NCBI GenBank assembly: GCA_030635995.1
Contig: DAOVXU010000015.1
Coordinates: 1-16,765, forward strand
Direction: 5' to 3'
From: Arcobacter sp.
GTDB lineage: Bacteria > Campylobacterota > Campylobacteria > Campylobacterales > Arcobacteraceae
DNA length: 16,765 nucleotides
The notes below the pieces were generated by a model. That model was not told where the DNA came from. It did not search any database and was given only the letters and a program-made list of their open reading frames with translations. A program made the position numbers and the translations under genes. Positions 1 through 5,701 of this stretch are shown piece after piece (the stretch's first letter is position 1; each line of letters begins with the position of its first letter).

Positions 1-407
1 GTAAGGTATAAATCTGAATGATCTCCATTTACATTTAATGGTGCAGCTAATGCTCTATTGATTAGACATAAAACAACTGGCATTCTCATCCCTGATGCTT
101 GATAAAGAACCTCTATCATTAAAGCTAATCCTTGAGAAGCAGTTGCAGTTGCTGCTCTAGCTCCTGCTGCACTTGCCCCTACACATCCTGACATTGCTGC
201 ATGTTCAGATTCAACCATTACGATTTCACCATCAACATATCCATTTGCATGTAAAGTTGCATACCCTTCTACTGTACCAGTAGAAGGTGTAATAGGATAT
301 GCAGCCATTACATCAACACCAGCTTGTCTTAGAGCTTGAGCATTTGAAGCATTACCATCCCAAATTTCAACAGCATTTAATTCCATTATTTTTTTATTTT
401 GTGCCAT
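1..407 (-). CDS. porA: Pyruvate:ferredoxin oxidoreductase alpha subunit, N-terminal part
   Basis: The reading frame is open to the window edge, so only the first 135 codons are present. The alpha subunit carries the pyrimidine-side contacts for thiamine diphosphate in the enzyme that converts pyruvate, CoA and oxidised ferredoxin or flavodoxin to acetyl-CoA and CO2 in the cytoplasm. Visible family marks are the motif AAYPITPST (residues about 35-43), the ESEHAAM segment (about 67-73) whose Glu is the usual ThDP-activating region, and the glycine/alanine-rich GASAAGARA stretch. The ATG at 405-407 is two bases downstream of the porD stop; an AGGTGAG-like ribosome site lies in the end of porD, so the genes are probably translationally coupled. 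porB is expected next, outside the window. Identity is firm; the substrate (pyruvate rather than another 2-oxoacid) rests on family resemblance and gene order. Confidence 0.93.
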   Translation of the reverse strand, partial: MAQNKKIMELNAVEIWDGNASNAQALRQAGVDVMAAYPITPSTGTVEGYATLHANGYVDGEIVMVESEHAAMSGCVGASAAGARAATATASQGLALMIEVLYQASGMRMPVVLCLINRALAAPLNVNGDHSDLYL

Positions 408-409
408 AC

Positions 410-871
410 CTACTCACCTTTCTTTTTTTTCTCTGGCCATTGGTTCAGAGCATCTTCATTTTTTAAATTTTCATCAAACATTACAAGTGATTTTGGATTT
501 GTAGGACAAACTTCCGAACAAATTCCACAACCTTTACAATGGTCATAATCAATTCCTACCATCTCTTTATCTCTTGAGATAATAGATGTATCTGGACAAT
601 ATAACCAACAATTTTGACAATCAATACATAGATCAACATTCCAAACTGGTTTTACAACTCTCCAATCACCTACATATTTATTCATAGAATTTGTTTCTGC
701 AATTGCTCTATTTTCTGGTTGAACATTAACTACAGTATGGTCAATATCTTCTTCAAAAGAATAAACAGCCGCACCAGGAATTATTTCATCCCAACCCATA
801 TCCCAAATAGAATTTTCAAACTTATCTGTACTTCTATATAAATTAGTTGCTACTTCATTATGTTGTGCCAT
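410..871 (-). CDS. porD: Pyruvate:ferredoxin oxidoreductase delta subunit (2x[4Fe-4S] ferredoxin)
   Basis: This 153-residue protein is the electron-transfer subunit of the four-subunit oxidoreductase. It carries two complete [4Fe-4S] motifs: Cys82, 85, 88, 92 (CIDCQNCWLYCP) and Cys112, 115, 118, 122 (CKGCGICSEVCP), the bacterial-type 8Fe ferredoxin fold. The first 70 residues form an N-terminal extension without cysteines that includes a Trp/Gly-rich part; archaeal delta subunits are shorter, while the extension appears usual for Campylobacterota. The C-terminus is a lysine-rich tail (PEKKKKGE). The ATG is preceded by a good AGGAG site at the normal distance. It lies 9 bp after porC and 2 bp before porA, clearly one operon. 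Confidence 0.95.
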   Translation of the reverse strand: MAQHNEVATNLYRSTDKFENSIWDMGWDEIIPGAAVYSFEEDIDHTVVNVQPENRAIAETNSMNKYVGDWRVVKPVWNVDLCIDCQNCWLYCPDTSIISRDKEMVGIDYDHCKGCGICSEVCPTNPKSLVMFDENLKNEDALNQWPEKKKKGE

Positions 872-880
872 ATTTAACTC

Positions 881-1444
881 CTATTCCACTTCATCGTAAG
901 CTCGCTGAATAGCAAGCATATTAGCATCAATAATTTTTTGAGGTAATTTTGCAAGAACTGATTTCATAGCTTCTTTAAAATGTTCTATTTCAAACATCCC
1001 ACTTACCTTCATAAAAGCACCAAGAACTGGTGTATTTGGAATTGGTCTTCCAATAGTTTCTTGTGCAATTTTTAAACAATCAACAACAAATACTCTATCT
1101 TCAATACCTTGTATTGCAGGAATTAATTCAATTAATTCTGCTTTATTTAAATGTGAAGTAATAATATATTGTGTCGTATCTTTACCATGTTCAGTAATAT
1201 CATCTGTAAAAGCTAATCCTGGATCAATAACAAATACATAATCTGGATGCATATATTTTTCATGATTTAAGATTTGCTTATCATCAATTCTGTTATAAGC
1301 AGTCATTGACGCACCTCTTTTTGCAGAACCATAAAAAGCAAATGCTTGTACTTGCTTCCCTGTTTCAGCAACAACAGAACCCAATCCTTTAGCTCCTGTT
1401 ACAGCACCTTGTCCAGCTCGACTATGCCATCTAATTTCTAGCAT
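881..1444 (-). CDS. porC: Pyruvate:ferredoxin oxidoreductase gamma subunit
   Basis: This 187-residue protein matches the gamma (CoA-binding region) domain of 2-oxoacid:acceptor oxidoreductases. The hallmark is the N-terminal RAGQGAVTGAKGLG glycine-rich segment (residues 9-22), followed by the FYGSAKRGASMTAY element (about 37-50) seen in pyruvate-specific gamma chains. Family proteins are about 180-190 residues, so it is full length. It is the first gene of the por operon here (gamma-delta-alpha), an order I know from Helicobacter. The ATG has an AAGGAG site six bases upstream. Some databases use porG for the same subunit. Relatives in Campylobacter use a single-chain enzyme instead, so the split form is mildly informative about lineage. 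Confidence 0.95.
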   Translation of the reverse strand: MLEIRWHSRAGQGAVTGAKGLGSVVAETGKQVQAFAFYGSAKRGASMTAYNRIDDKQILNHEKYMHPDYVFVIDPGLAFTDDITEHGKDTTQYIITSHLNKAELIELIPAIQGIEDRVFVVDCLKIAQETIGRPIPNTPVLGAFMKVSGMFEIEHFKEAMKSVLAKLPQKIIDANMLAIQRAYDEVE

Positions 1445-1520
1445 ATTTTCTCCTTATCTTTTAATTTCAAAATAATTTATATCAATTCTAAGCTAATACA
1501 ACTTATAAGATGCTTTATTT
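1445..1520 (-). promoter_or_regulatory. Likely promoter region of the por operon
   Basis: This AT-rich 76-bp gap between the HAD phosphatase and porC is the only room for a porCDAB promoter. On the minus strand a TATAAA-type -10 candidate (GATATAAATTA, around 1474-1485) lies about 30-40 bases before the porC start. No convincing -35 box is seen, as is usual for Campylobacterota sigma-70 promoters. No terminator hairpin for the HAD gene is visible, so read-through from upstream is possible. Confidence 0.35.
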
Positions 1521-2171
1521 TTAACTATTTTTTATACTTTTTACAGCTTCTAAAGAATTTGAAACAACAATAGAGGTATATTGTTTTAATTCTTCAATTT
1601 TACCATATCCACATAAAACTCCAATACCTTTTATACTAGCATCTCTAGCTGCTATTAAATCTAGTTTCGTATCCCCTACCATATATATATCATAGTTACC
1701 ATTTGTTACATCCATTATATCCATTGCCTTTAAAACAGGTTCTGGATGTGGCTTTGGATTTTCCACCTCTTGCCGACCAATTATACATTCAAAATATTTC
1801 ATAATATCCATATCTTCTAATAAAGGGATAGTATATTGGGTTGTTTTAGTTGTAACAATACCAAGTCGAGCAAAACTACTTGCTAACTTTAAACTTTCAA
1901 TTGCATCATCCAATAATGTAGTTTGATCCAATGAAATTTCTCTATATCTCATCTTATATGTATCAACAAAATCCCAAATCTTAGTAGTTGGTACACCTAA
2001 CTCTTGATACATAATTTCTAAAGGATAACCAATAACATTTTTGATATCCTCATCATCTCCCTTAAAATCAAATTTCATCTTTTTAAAACTATGATTAAAT
2101 GTACCAACAATTGCATCTGTACTATCTATAAGCGTCCCATCAAGATCAAATAATATCACTTTTTCTTTCAA
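1521..2171 (-). CDS. HAD-family phosphatase (phosphoglycolate phosphatase-like)
   Basis: This 216-residue cytoplasmic hydrolase has all four haloacid dehalogenase motifs. Motif I is FDLDGT (nucleophile Asp9, acid/base Asp11), motif II is Thr107 in GIVTTKT, motif III is Lys140 in NPKPHPEP, and motif IV is the acidic pair Asp167/Asp171 in VGDTKLDL. A helical cap (about residues 15-85) between motifs I and II makes it a subfamily I enzyme, most like Gph or PpaX. The substrate cannot be read from the sequence: phosphoglycolate, pyrophosphate or a nucleotide monophosphate are all possible. The start is TTG (2169-2171) with an AAGGA site six bases upstream; no ATG lies nearby in frame and motif I sits at the usual distance. 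The gene stands upstream of porC but no functional link is evident. Confidence 0.88.
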   Translation of the reverse strand: MKEKVILFDLDGTLIDSTDAIVGTFNHSFKKMKFDFKGDDEDIKNVIGYPLEIMYQELGVPTTKIWDFVDTYKMRYREISLDQTTLLDDAIESLKLASSFARLGIVTTKTTQYTIPLLEDMDIMKYFECIIGRQEVENPKPHPEPVLKAMDIMDVTNGNYDIYMVGDTKLDLIAARDASIKGIGVLCGYGKIEELKQYTSIVVSNSLEAVKSIKNS

Positions 2172-2294
2172 ATTTTTCCTTTTAACTTTTAACCTAAAAT
2201 ACTCTATTAATACTTTATTAATATAAAAATGTTAATATTCCACCATCTTATAAAAGAATAGCTTAAATAAATAAATATTATACAAAGGTAGAAA
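2172..2294. promoter_or_regulatory. Divergent promoter region, HAD phosphatase / cytochrome
   Basis: This 123-bp AT-rich spacer separates two divergent genes. On the minus strand a perfect TATAAT (2277-2282) preceded by TTTG could drive the HAD gene with a leader of about 100 bases. On the plus strand TATAAA (2249-2254) or TATTAT (2276-2281) could drive the cytochrome gene; the second would leave a leader of only about 7 bases. The choice among these is uncertain. Confidence 0.35.
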
Positions 2295-3020
2295 ATGAAA
2301 AAAATGAAAGTTATAGCGCTTACAGCATTAATAACAATCCCAATAACATTAATGGCAGATATGGACAGATGTGTTTCTTGTCATGGTGTAGATTTCGAAA
2401 AAAAAGCTTTAGGGGTTAGTAAAGTAGTTAAAAATATGTCAGAACAAGAGATCAAAACTGCACTTGATGGATATAAAAAAGGTCTTGGTGGAGTTATGAA
2501 AGCTCTTATGATAAAAGAGGTAAATTTAGGTGTTGATACAGATGCCATGGCTGCTGATGTATATAGTGAATCAAGAACTAAAGGATTTGAAGAACCAACT
2601 GATGAATTTATTTTTCAAAAAAGACTTAGCGTAAGAACGCTACATAAACTTAAAATGAATATTAAAAAAGCAAATCCTAAAAAAGATATGAAAAAAATAG
2701 TTTCTCAAATCAAATCAATTGCATTTACAATGTATACTTATGATAATTTGCTTAAAGAAAAAATTAACTTTAAAACAATAAAAGCGAGTAAACAAAAACT
2801 AACTATGGCTAATATTTTAAAAAGTGTGAAAAGTGTGAAAACTTGTATAGATCATTCATTTAGTGAAAATGAAATTGTAAAATGTAGAACTGAATTTTTA
2901 AATCTAGCAGGAACAATTACTAGAAATGAAGAGAGAAAGATAAAAAAGAAACAAAAAGCAAATAAACCACCAATATATACAGGTGCTGATTCTGTAGATA
3001 TGACAAAATATTTAAAGTAA
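2295..3020 (+). CDS. Periplasmic cytochrome c-553-like protein with unknown C-terminal domain
   Basis: The 241-residue product starts with a signal peptide (residues 1-21, ending TLMA), followed almost at once by the haem-binding CVSCH (Cys26, Cys29, His30). Residues 22-93 resemble the small c-553 cytochromes of Campylobacter and Helicobacter: FEKKALGVSKVVKNMS, then GYKKGLGGVMKALM, where Met68 or Met72 would be the sixth haem ligand. From about residue 95 the protein continues for nearly 150 residues into a lysine-rich, probably helical part I do not recognise. That part has Cys184 and Cys197 but no second CxxCH. The haem domain suggests electron transfer in the periplasm; the role of the extension is unknown. 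The gene is monocistronic, with an AAGG-type ribosome site and a strong terminator behind it. Confidence 0.8.
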   Translation: MKKMKVIALTALITIPITLMADMDRCVSCHGVDFEKKALGVSKVVKNMSEQEIKTALDGYKKGLGGVMKALMIKEVNLGVDTDAMAADVYSESRTKGFEEPTDEFIFQKRLSVRTLHKLKMNIKKANPKKDMKKIVSQIKSIAFTMYTYDNLLKEKINFKTIKASKQKLTMANILKSVKSVKTCIDHSFSENEIVKCRTEFLNLAGTITRNEERKIKKKQKANKPPIYTGADSVDMTKYLK

Positions 3021-3034
3021 TTATTTTATCTATA

Positions 3035-3069
3035 AAAAAAGGGAAGATGAATTTCATCTTCCCTTTTTT
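3035..3069. terminator. Bidirectional intrinsic terminator between the cytochrome gene and rplT
   Basis: GGGAAGATGA (3041-3050) pairs perfectly with TCATCTTCCC (3054-3063) around a 3-nt loop. The stem is extended by A6 (3035-3040) against T6 (3064-3069). The A/T tracts supply a U-run in both directions, so it can end the cytochrome transcript (plus) and the rpmI-rplT transcript (minus). Confidence 0.92.
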
Positions 3070-3085
3070 ATTTAGTAACATTATA

Positions 3086-3107
3086 AACAAGAACAAAAGT
3101 TCTTGTT
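3086..3107. other. Hairpin AACAAGAAC-AAAA-GTTCTTGTT
   Basis: This is a perfect 9-bp inverted repeat (3086-3094 with 3099-3107) with a 4-base loop, in the short spacer between the two convergent transcripts. It has no U-run of its own. It may stabilise the 3' end of the rplT mRNA or act as an operator; function is not known. Confidence 0.6.
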
Positions 3108-3110
3108 AGA

Positions 3111-3135
3111 CTAAAAAGTAATTATTACTTTTTAG
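3111..3135. other. Hairpin over the rplT stop codon
   Basis: CTAAAAAGTA (3111-3120) pairs with TACTTTTTAG (3126-3135), leaving a 5-base loop (3121-3125); the palindrome itself extends two more bases per arm. It covers the last codons and the stop of rplT (3125-3127). With the two hairpins further down it forms a series of three at the 3' end of the L20 mRNA. Confidence 0.6.
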
Positions 3136-3472
3136 TGCTTGTAACTAGACTTGTAAATGATGCAGCATCATTCATAGCCATATCTGCTAATATTTTTCTA
3201 TCTAAAGTAATATCAGCTACTTTTAATGCATTCATAAATCTTGAGTATGTTGTACCGTTCAATCTACAAGCTGCATTGATTCTTACTATCCAAAGTTTTC
3301 TGAAATCTCTTTTTTTCTGTCTTCTATCTCTATATGCATATTGAAATGCGTGCGCAACAGCTTCAGCAGCTTTTCTAAAGTGTTTTCTTCTTCCACTATA
3401 GAAACCTTTTGCTAATTTTAATATCTTTTTGTGTCTTGCTCTTCTTGTTGTACCAGTTTTTACTCTAGGCAT
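3125..3472 (-). CDS. rplT: 50S ribosomal protein L20
   Basis: The 115-residue product is a complete bacterial L20, a primary 23S rRNA-binding protein required early in large-subunit assembly. Typical segments are the basic N-terminal arm (MPRVKTGTTRRARHKKILKLA), the YSGRRKHFRKA stretch, and RDRRQKKRDFRKLWIVRINAA. Length matches the family (about 115-120). A GTAAAGGA ribosome site precedes the ATG. It follows rpmI with a 113-bp gap, unusually long for this gene pair and rich in hairpins. In well-studied bacteria L20 represses its own operon by binding the mRNA, so the structured leader may serve the same purpose here (inference). Confidence 0.97.
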   Translation of the reverse strand: MPRVKTGTTRRARHKKILKLAKGFYSGRRKHFRKAAEAVAHAFQYAYRDRRQKKRDFRKLWIVRINAACRLNGTTYSRFMNALKVADITLDRKILADMAMNDAASFTSLVTSTKK

Positions 3473-3567
3473 ATTTTTTTCCTTTACTTGACCATCATAC
3501 TTTTATATGTAGGTGTTAATACAATTTTTGTATTAATCTTGTCCGAATTAAATCGGAGGGACTATTT
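3473..3567 (-). promoter_or_regulatory. Structured leader upstream of rplT (possible L20 autoregulatory element)
   Basis: The part of the rpmI-rplT spacer nearest rplT holds two stem-loops. One is a perfect 9-bp stem TTAATACAA/TTGTATTAA (3516-3524 with 3528-3536) with a 3-nt loop. The other is TCCGA/TCGGA (3542-3546 with 3553-3557), whose flanks GTCC (3541-3544) and GGAC (3559-3562) offer a competing pairing. The GC-rich character of the second stands out in this AT-rich spacer. Known L20 operators copy its 23S site; whether this one does cannot be judged by eye. Confidence 0.45.
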
Positions 3568-3601
3568 AAAAAAAAGTTATTTAGCTTACGCTAAGTTTAA
3601 C
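3568..3601 (-). terminator. Possible attenuator hairpin at the rpmI stop codon
   Basis: On the minus strand TTAGC (3594-3590), GTAA (3589-3586) and GCTAA (3585-3581) form a hairpin with a GNRA tetraloop that contains the rpmI stop codon TAA (3588-3586). An imperfect lower stem (GTTA...TAAC) extends it, and eight U residues follow directly (3575-3568). Hairpin plus U8 is the layout of an intrinsic terminator placed between L35 and L20. The stem is short and AT-rich, so termination may be partial. Confidence 0.5.
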
Positions 3602-3783
3602 ATTCTTTTTACTCTTGTAGAATCAGTTGAATCCACTGTTTGTGGACCTCTAAGAGCTACTTTTCTTGATTGATCTTTTTTAGTAAGAATATGACTTCTA
3701 AAAGCACTTCCTCTTTTAATTTGTCCATTTTTCTTAACTTTAAATCTTTTCTTAGCTCCGCTATTTGTTTTCATCTTTGGCAT
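3586..3783 (-). CDS. rpmI: 50S ribosomal protein L35
   Basis: The 65-residue product is a full-length L35, a small basic protein of the large subunit. Diagnostic features are the start MPKMKTNSGAKKRFKVKKNG and the central RGSAFRSHILTKKDQSRKVALRG. The ATG has a strong AAAGGAG site at good spacing. It precedes rplT as in most bacteria, but infC, often the third member of this operon, is absent and the upstream gene (cobQ) is divergent. Ribosomal dosage therefore seems to be set by a promoter in 3784-3907 and by elements between the two genes. Confidence 0.96.
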   Translation of the reverse strand: MPKMKTNSGAKKRFKVKKNGQIKRGSAFRSHILTKKDQSRKVALRGPQTVDSTDSTRVKRMLNLA

Positions 3784-3907
3784 AGTATCGAATCTCCTTT
3801 CATAAATTTGTAATCTACTTATTACATAAAGTCGTGAATTTTACTTAAGATTTGCTTTATTTTAAGTTAAAGAGATATATTTTATATAAATATGCTAAAA
3901 TTCTTTA
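3784..3907. promoter_or_regulatory. Divergent promoter region, rpmI-rplT / cobQ
   Basis: On the plus strand an extended -10 element TGCTAAAAT (3893-3901) ends six bases before the cobQ ATG, so transcription would begin at or next to the start codon. Upstream it has periodic T-rich tracts instead of a -35 box, typical of Campylobacterota. On the minus strand several AT-rich -10 candidates for rpmI exist, such as the TTATGTAATAA region near 3817-3828, but none is clearly best. Confidence 0.5.
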
Positions 3908-5293
3908 ATGAAAAATATATCAATCTTTGGAACTTCTAGTGATAGTGGTAAATCAACTTTAACATTTATAATTGCTAAATTCTTACAAAATCAAGGTTAT
4001 AAAGTTGCACCTTTTAAAGCACAAAATGTATCAAATAACTCAATAGTTGCAGATGATGGTAGTGAATTAGCTATCGCTCAAGCTTTTCAAGCTGAAGTTT
4101 TAGGGGTAACCACCTCCTTCCTTTTAAATCCTGTTTTACTCAAAATTGAGGGAGAGGGTAGAACTCAACTTATTATTAATGGTAAAGCTAAAAAAACTTT
4201 AACTCCAAGGGAATACTATCAAGATATTGATACTTTAAAACCAATAGTTGAAAAGGCATTTAAAAAACTTTCACAAACTGTAGATATAATTGTAGCAGAG
4301 GGTGCAGGTAGTCCTGTAGAACTTAATCTTATGAATAAAGACTTATCAAATATTTATATTGCAGAGACTTTTGATACTAAAATAATACTTGTAGCAGATA
4401 TAAGTTTAGGTGGTGTTTTTGCATCTATTTATGGTACTTACAATTTACTTCCTACAAAATTTCAAAAAAATGTAATAGGTGTAGTTATAAATAAATTCCG
4501 TGGAGATAAAACACTTTTTGATGATGGGATAAATATCATTGAAAAAGAGTTTAATATACCTGTACTAGGAGTATTGCCTTATAATAGTTTAAATCTAGGC
4601 TTTGAAGATAGTGCTAGTTTATTTAACTATACTCAAGATAAAAAAAATTATATTTTAAGTATTGGAATTATAGCTTATCCAAAAATGAGTAATTTCAATG
4701 ATTTTGAGCCATTAATAGCAGATGAAAATTTAAATGTCGAATTTATAAAAGGAAATATAAATCTTGATAGTTTTGATATGGTAATTTTACCAGGAAGTAA
4801 ATGTGTTATTGAAGATCTAAGATGGATGAAACAAATTGGGCTTTTTAATAAATTACAAAAAACAAATAGCTTTATATTTGGTATTTGTGGTGGTTACCAA
4901 ATGATGATGGGTAGAATCTGTGATAAATATGGGATAGAAAATGAACCCACAAAAGATAATGGATTGGGATTTATAAAAGATAAAGTATTGTTTAAAAAGA
5001 AAAAAAATCTAAAAAAAGATATTTTTGATATTTTTGATTTAAAAGTTGATGGCTTTTTAATGCACAATGGAGTTTCATATAAATATCCACTTTATTTTCA
5101 AAATAAACAAATAGCAGGGACTTTTGTCCATAAAGTATTTGATAATGATAATATTAGAGATAAATTCTTTAAAGCTTTAGATGATCGATATAAGAAATTT
5201 GATTATACAAAGTATAAAAAGTATAAAATAGATAGTTTTGTAGATGATATGATAAATTATATAGATAAAGATAAAATTTTAAATTCTATATAG
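3908..5293 (+). CDS. cobQ: Cobyric acid synthase
   Basis: This 461-residue enzyme amidates four carboxyl side chains (b, d, e, g) of adenosylcobyrinic a,c-diamide, using glutamine and ATP, in cobalamin synthesis. The N-terminal half is a dethiobiotin synthetase-like ATPase: P-loop GTSSDSGKST (residues 8-17), the PFKAQNVSNNS motif (35-45), and VAEGAGSPVELNL (129-141). The C-terminal half is a class I glutamine amidotransferase with nucleophile Cys327 in FGICGGYQMMMG and His408 in GTFVH. It is somewhat shorter than the enteric enzyme (about 500 residues) and ends in a Lys/Tyr/Asp-rich tail (425-461). No other cobalamin gene is adjacent. No Shine-Dalgarno site precedes the ATG. CbiP is a synonym. 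Confidence 0.95.
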   Translation: MKNISIFGTSSDSGKSTLTFIIAKFLQNQGYKVAPFKAQNVSNNSIVADDGSELAIAQAFQAEVLGVTTSFLLNPVLLKIEGEGRTQLIINGKAKKTLTPREYYQDIDTLKPIVEKAFKKLSQTVDIIVAEGAGSPVELNLMNKDLSNIYIAETFDTKIILVADISLGGVFASIYGTYNLLPTKFQKNVIGVVINKFRGDKTLFDDGINIIEKEFNIPVLGVLPYNSLNLGFEDSASLFNYTQDKKNYILSIGIIAYPKMSNFNDFEPLIADENLNVEFIKGNINLDSFDMVILPGSKCVIEDLRWMKQIGLFNKLQKTNSFIFGICGGYQMMMGRICDKYGIENEPTKDNGLGFIKDKVLFKKKKNLKKDIFDIFDLKVDGFLMHNGVSYKYPLYFQNKQIAGTFVHKVFDNDNIRDKFFKALDDRYKKFDYTKYKKYKIDSFVDDMINYIDKDKILNSI

Positions 5294-5307
5294 CTAAATA
5301 ATTAAGA

Positions 5308-5313
5308 TATAAT
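5308..5313 (+). promoter_or_regulatory. -10 box for the rhodanese gene
   Basis: A perfect TATAAT lies 15 bases after the cobQ stop and 25 bases before the rhodanese ATG. A start around 5320 would give a leader of about 19 bases that includes the AAGGA ribosome site (5328-5332). No -35 box is visible. Confidence 0.5.
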
Positions 5314-5338
5314 GCAAATATATAAATAAGGACAGATA

Positions 5339-5701
5339 ATGGAAAATTTAATGAGAAACTATATTTTAAAAAATATAAGTAATACGATGATAGATATAGA
5401 AGAGTTTATAGCACTTTATAATGATGGAAAAGCTGAGCTTGTAGATGTAAGAACTCCAATAGAAACTAAAATTTGGCAAATAAATTTTGGTTTACAAATA
5501 CCTGCGAATGAATTGCCAGATAGATTAGATGAACTTCCAAAAGATAAAATTATTATTTGTGCTTGCCCTACAATAGATAGATCAATAGTTGCAAGAACTT
5601 ATCTTGCATCAGTTGGTATTGAAACTAAATATCTTAAAGGTGGGTTATTAGGGATGATGGAGAGACTTAAAGGTGGAAAAGTTAAAGATTTAAAAATTTA
5701 A
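5339..5701 (+). CDS. Single-domain rhodanese-like sulfurtransferase
   Basis: The 120-residue cytoplasmic protein is one rhodanese domain. It has the family segments ELVDVRTPIE (residues 34-42), an active-site loop beginning at Cys76 in CPTIDRS with Arg81 closing a six-residue loop, and YLKGGLLGM (98-106). Such loops fit sulfane-sulfur transfer (persulfide on Cys76) rather than phosphatase activity. A second cysteine, Cys74, lies two residues before the nucleophile. The ATG at 5339 is chosen because AAGGA lies at proper distance; the next Met is at residue 5. The physiological sulfur donor and acceptor are unknown. It has its own promoter and its stop overlaps the stop of the convergent methyltransferase gene. 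Confidence 0.85.
   Translation: MENLMRNYILKNISNTMIDIEEFIALYNDGKAELVDVRTPIETKIWQINFGLQIPANELPDRLDELPKDKIIICACPTIDRSIVARTYLASVGIETKYLKGGLLGMMERLKGGKVKDLKI

Noticed and set aside
2817..2842. Short direct repeat of GTGTGAAAA in the cytochrome gene
   Set aside because: It encodes the repeated peptide KSVKSVK in a lysine-rich region; two copies only, so low-complexity coding sequence rather than a repeat element.
3135..3344. Plus-strand open frame opposite rplT
   Set aside because: It lies wholly antisense to a certain ribosomal protein gene and its translation has no recognisable domain; a shadow frame.
3431..3673. Plus-strand open frame across the rplT start, spacer and rpmI end
   Set aside because: It is antisense to two certain genes, cysteine/serine-rich only because of the complementary codons, and has no ribosome site.
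5015..5042. Repeated GATATTTTT in cobQ
   Set aside because: Simple AT-rich coding repetition (DIFDIFD), not a regulatory or mobile repeat.
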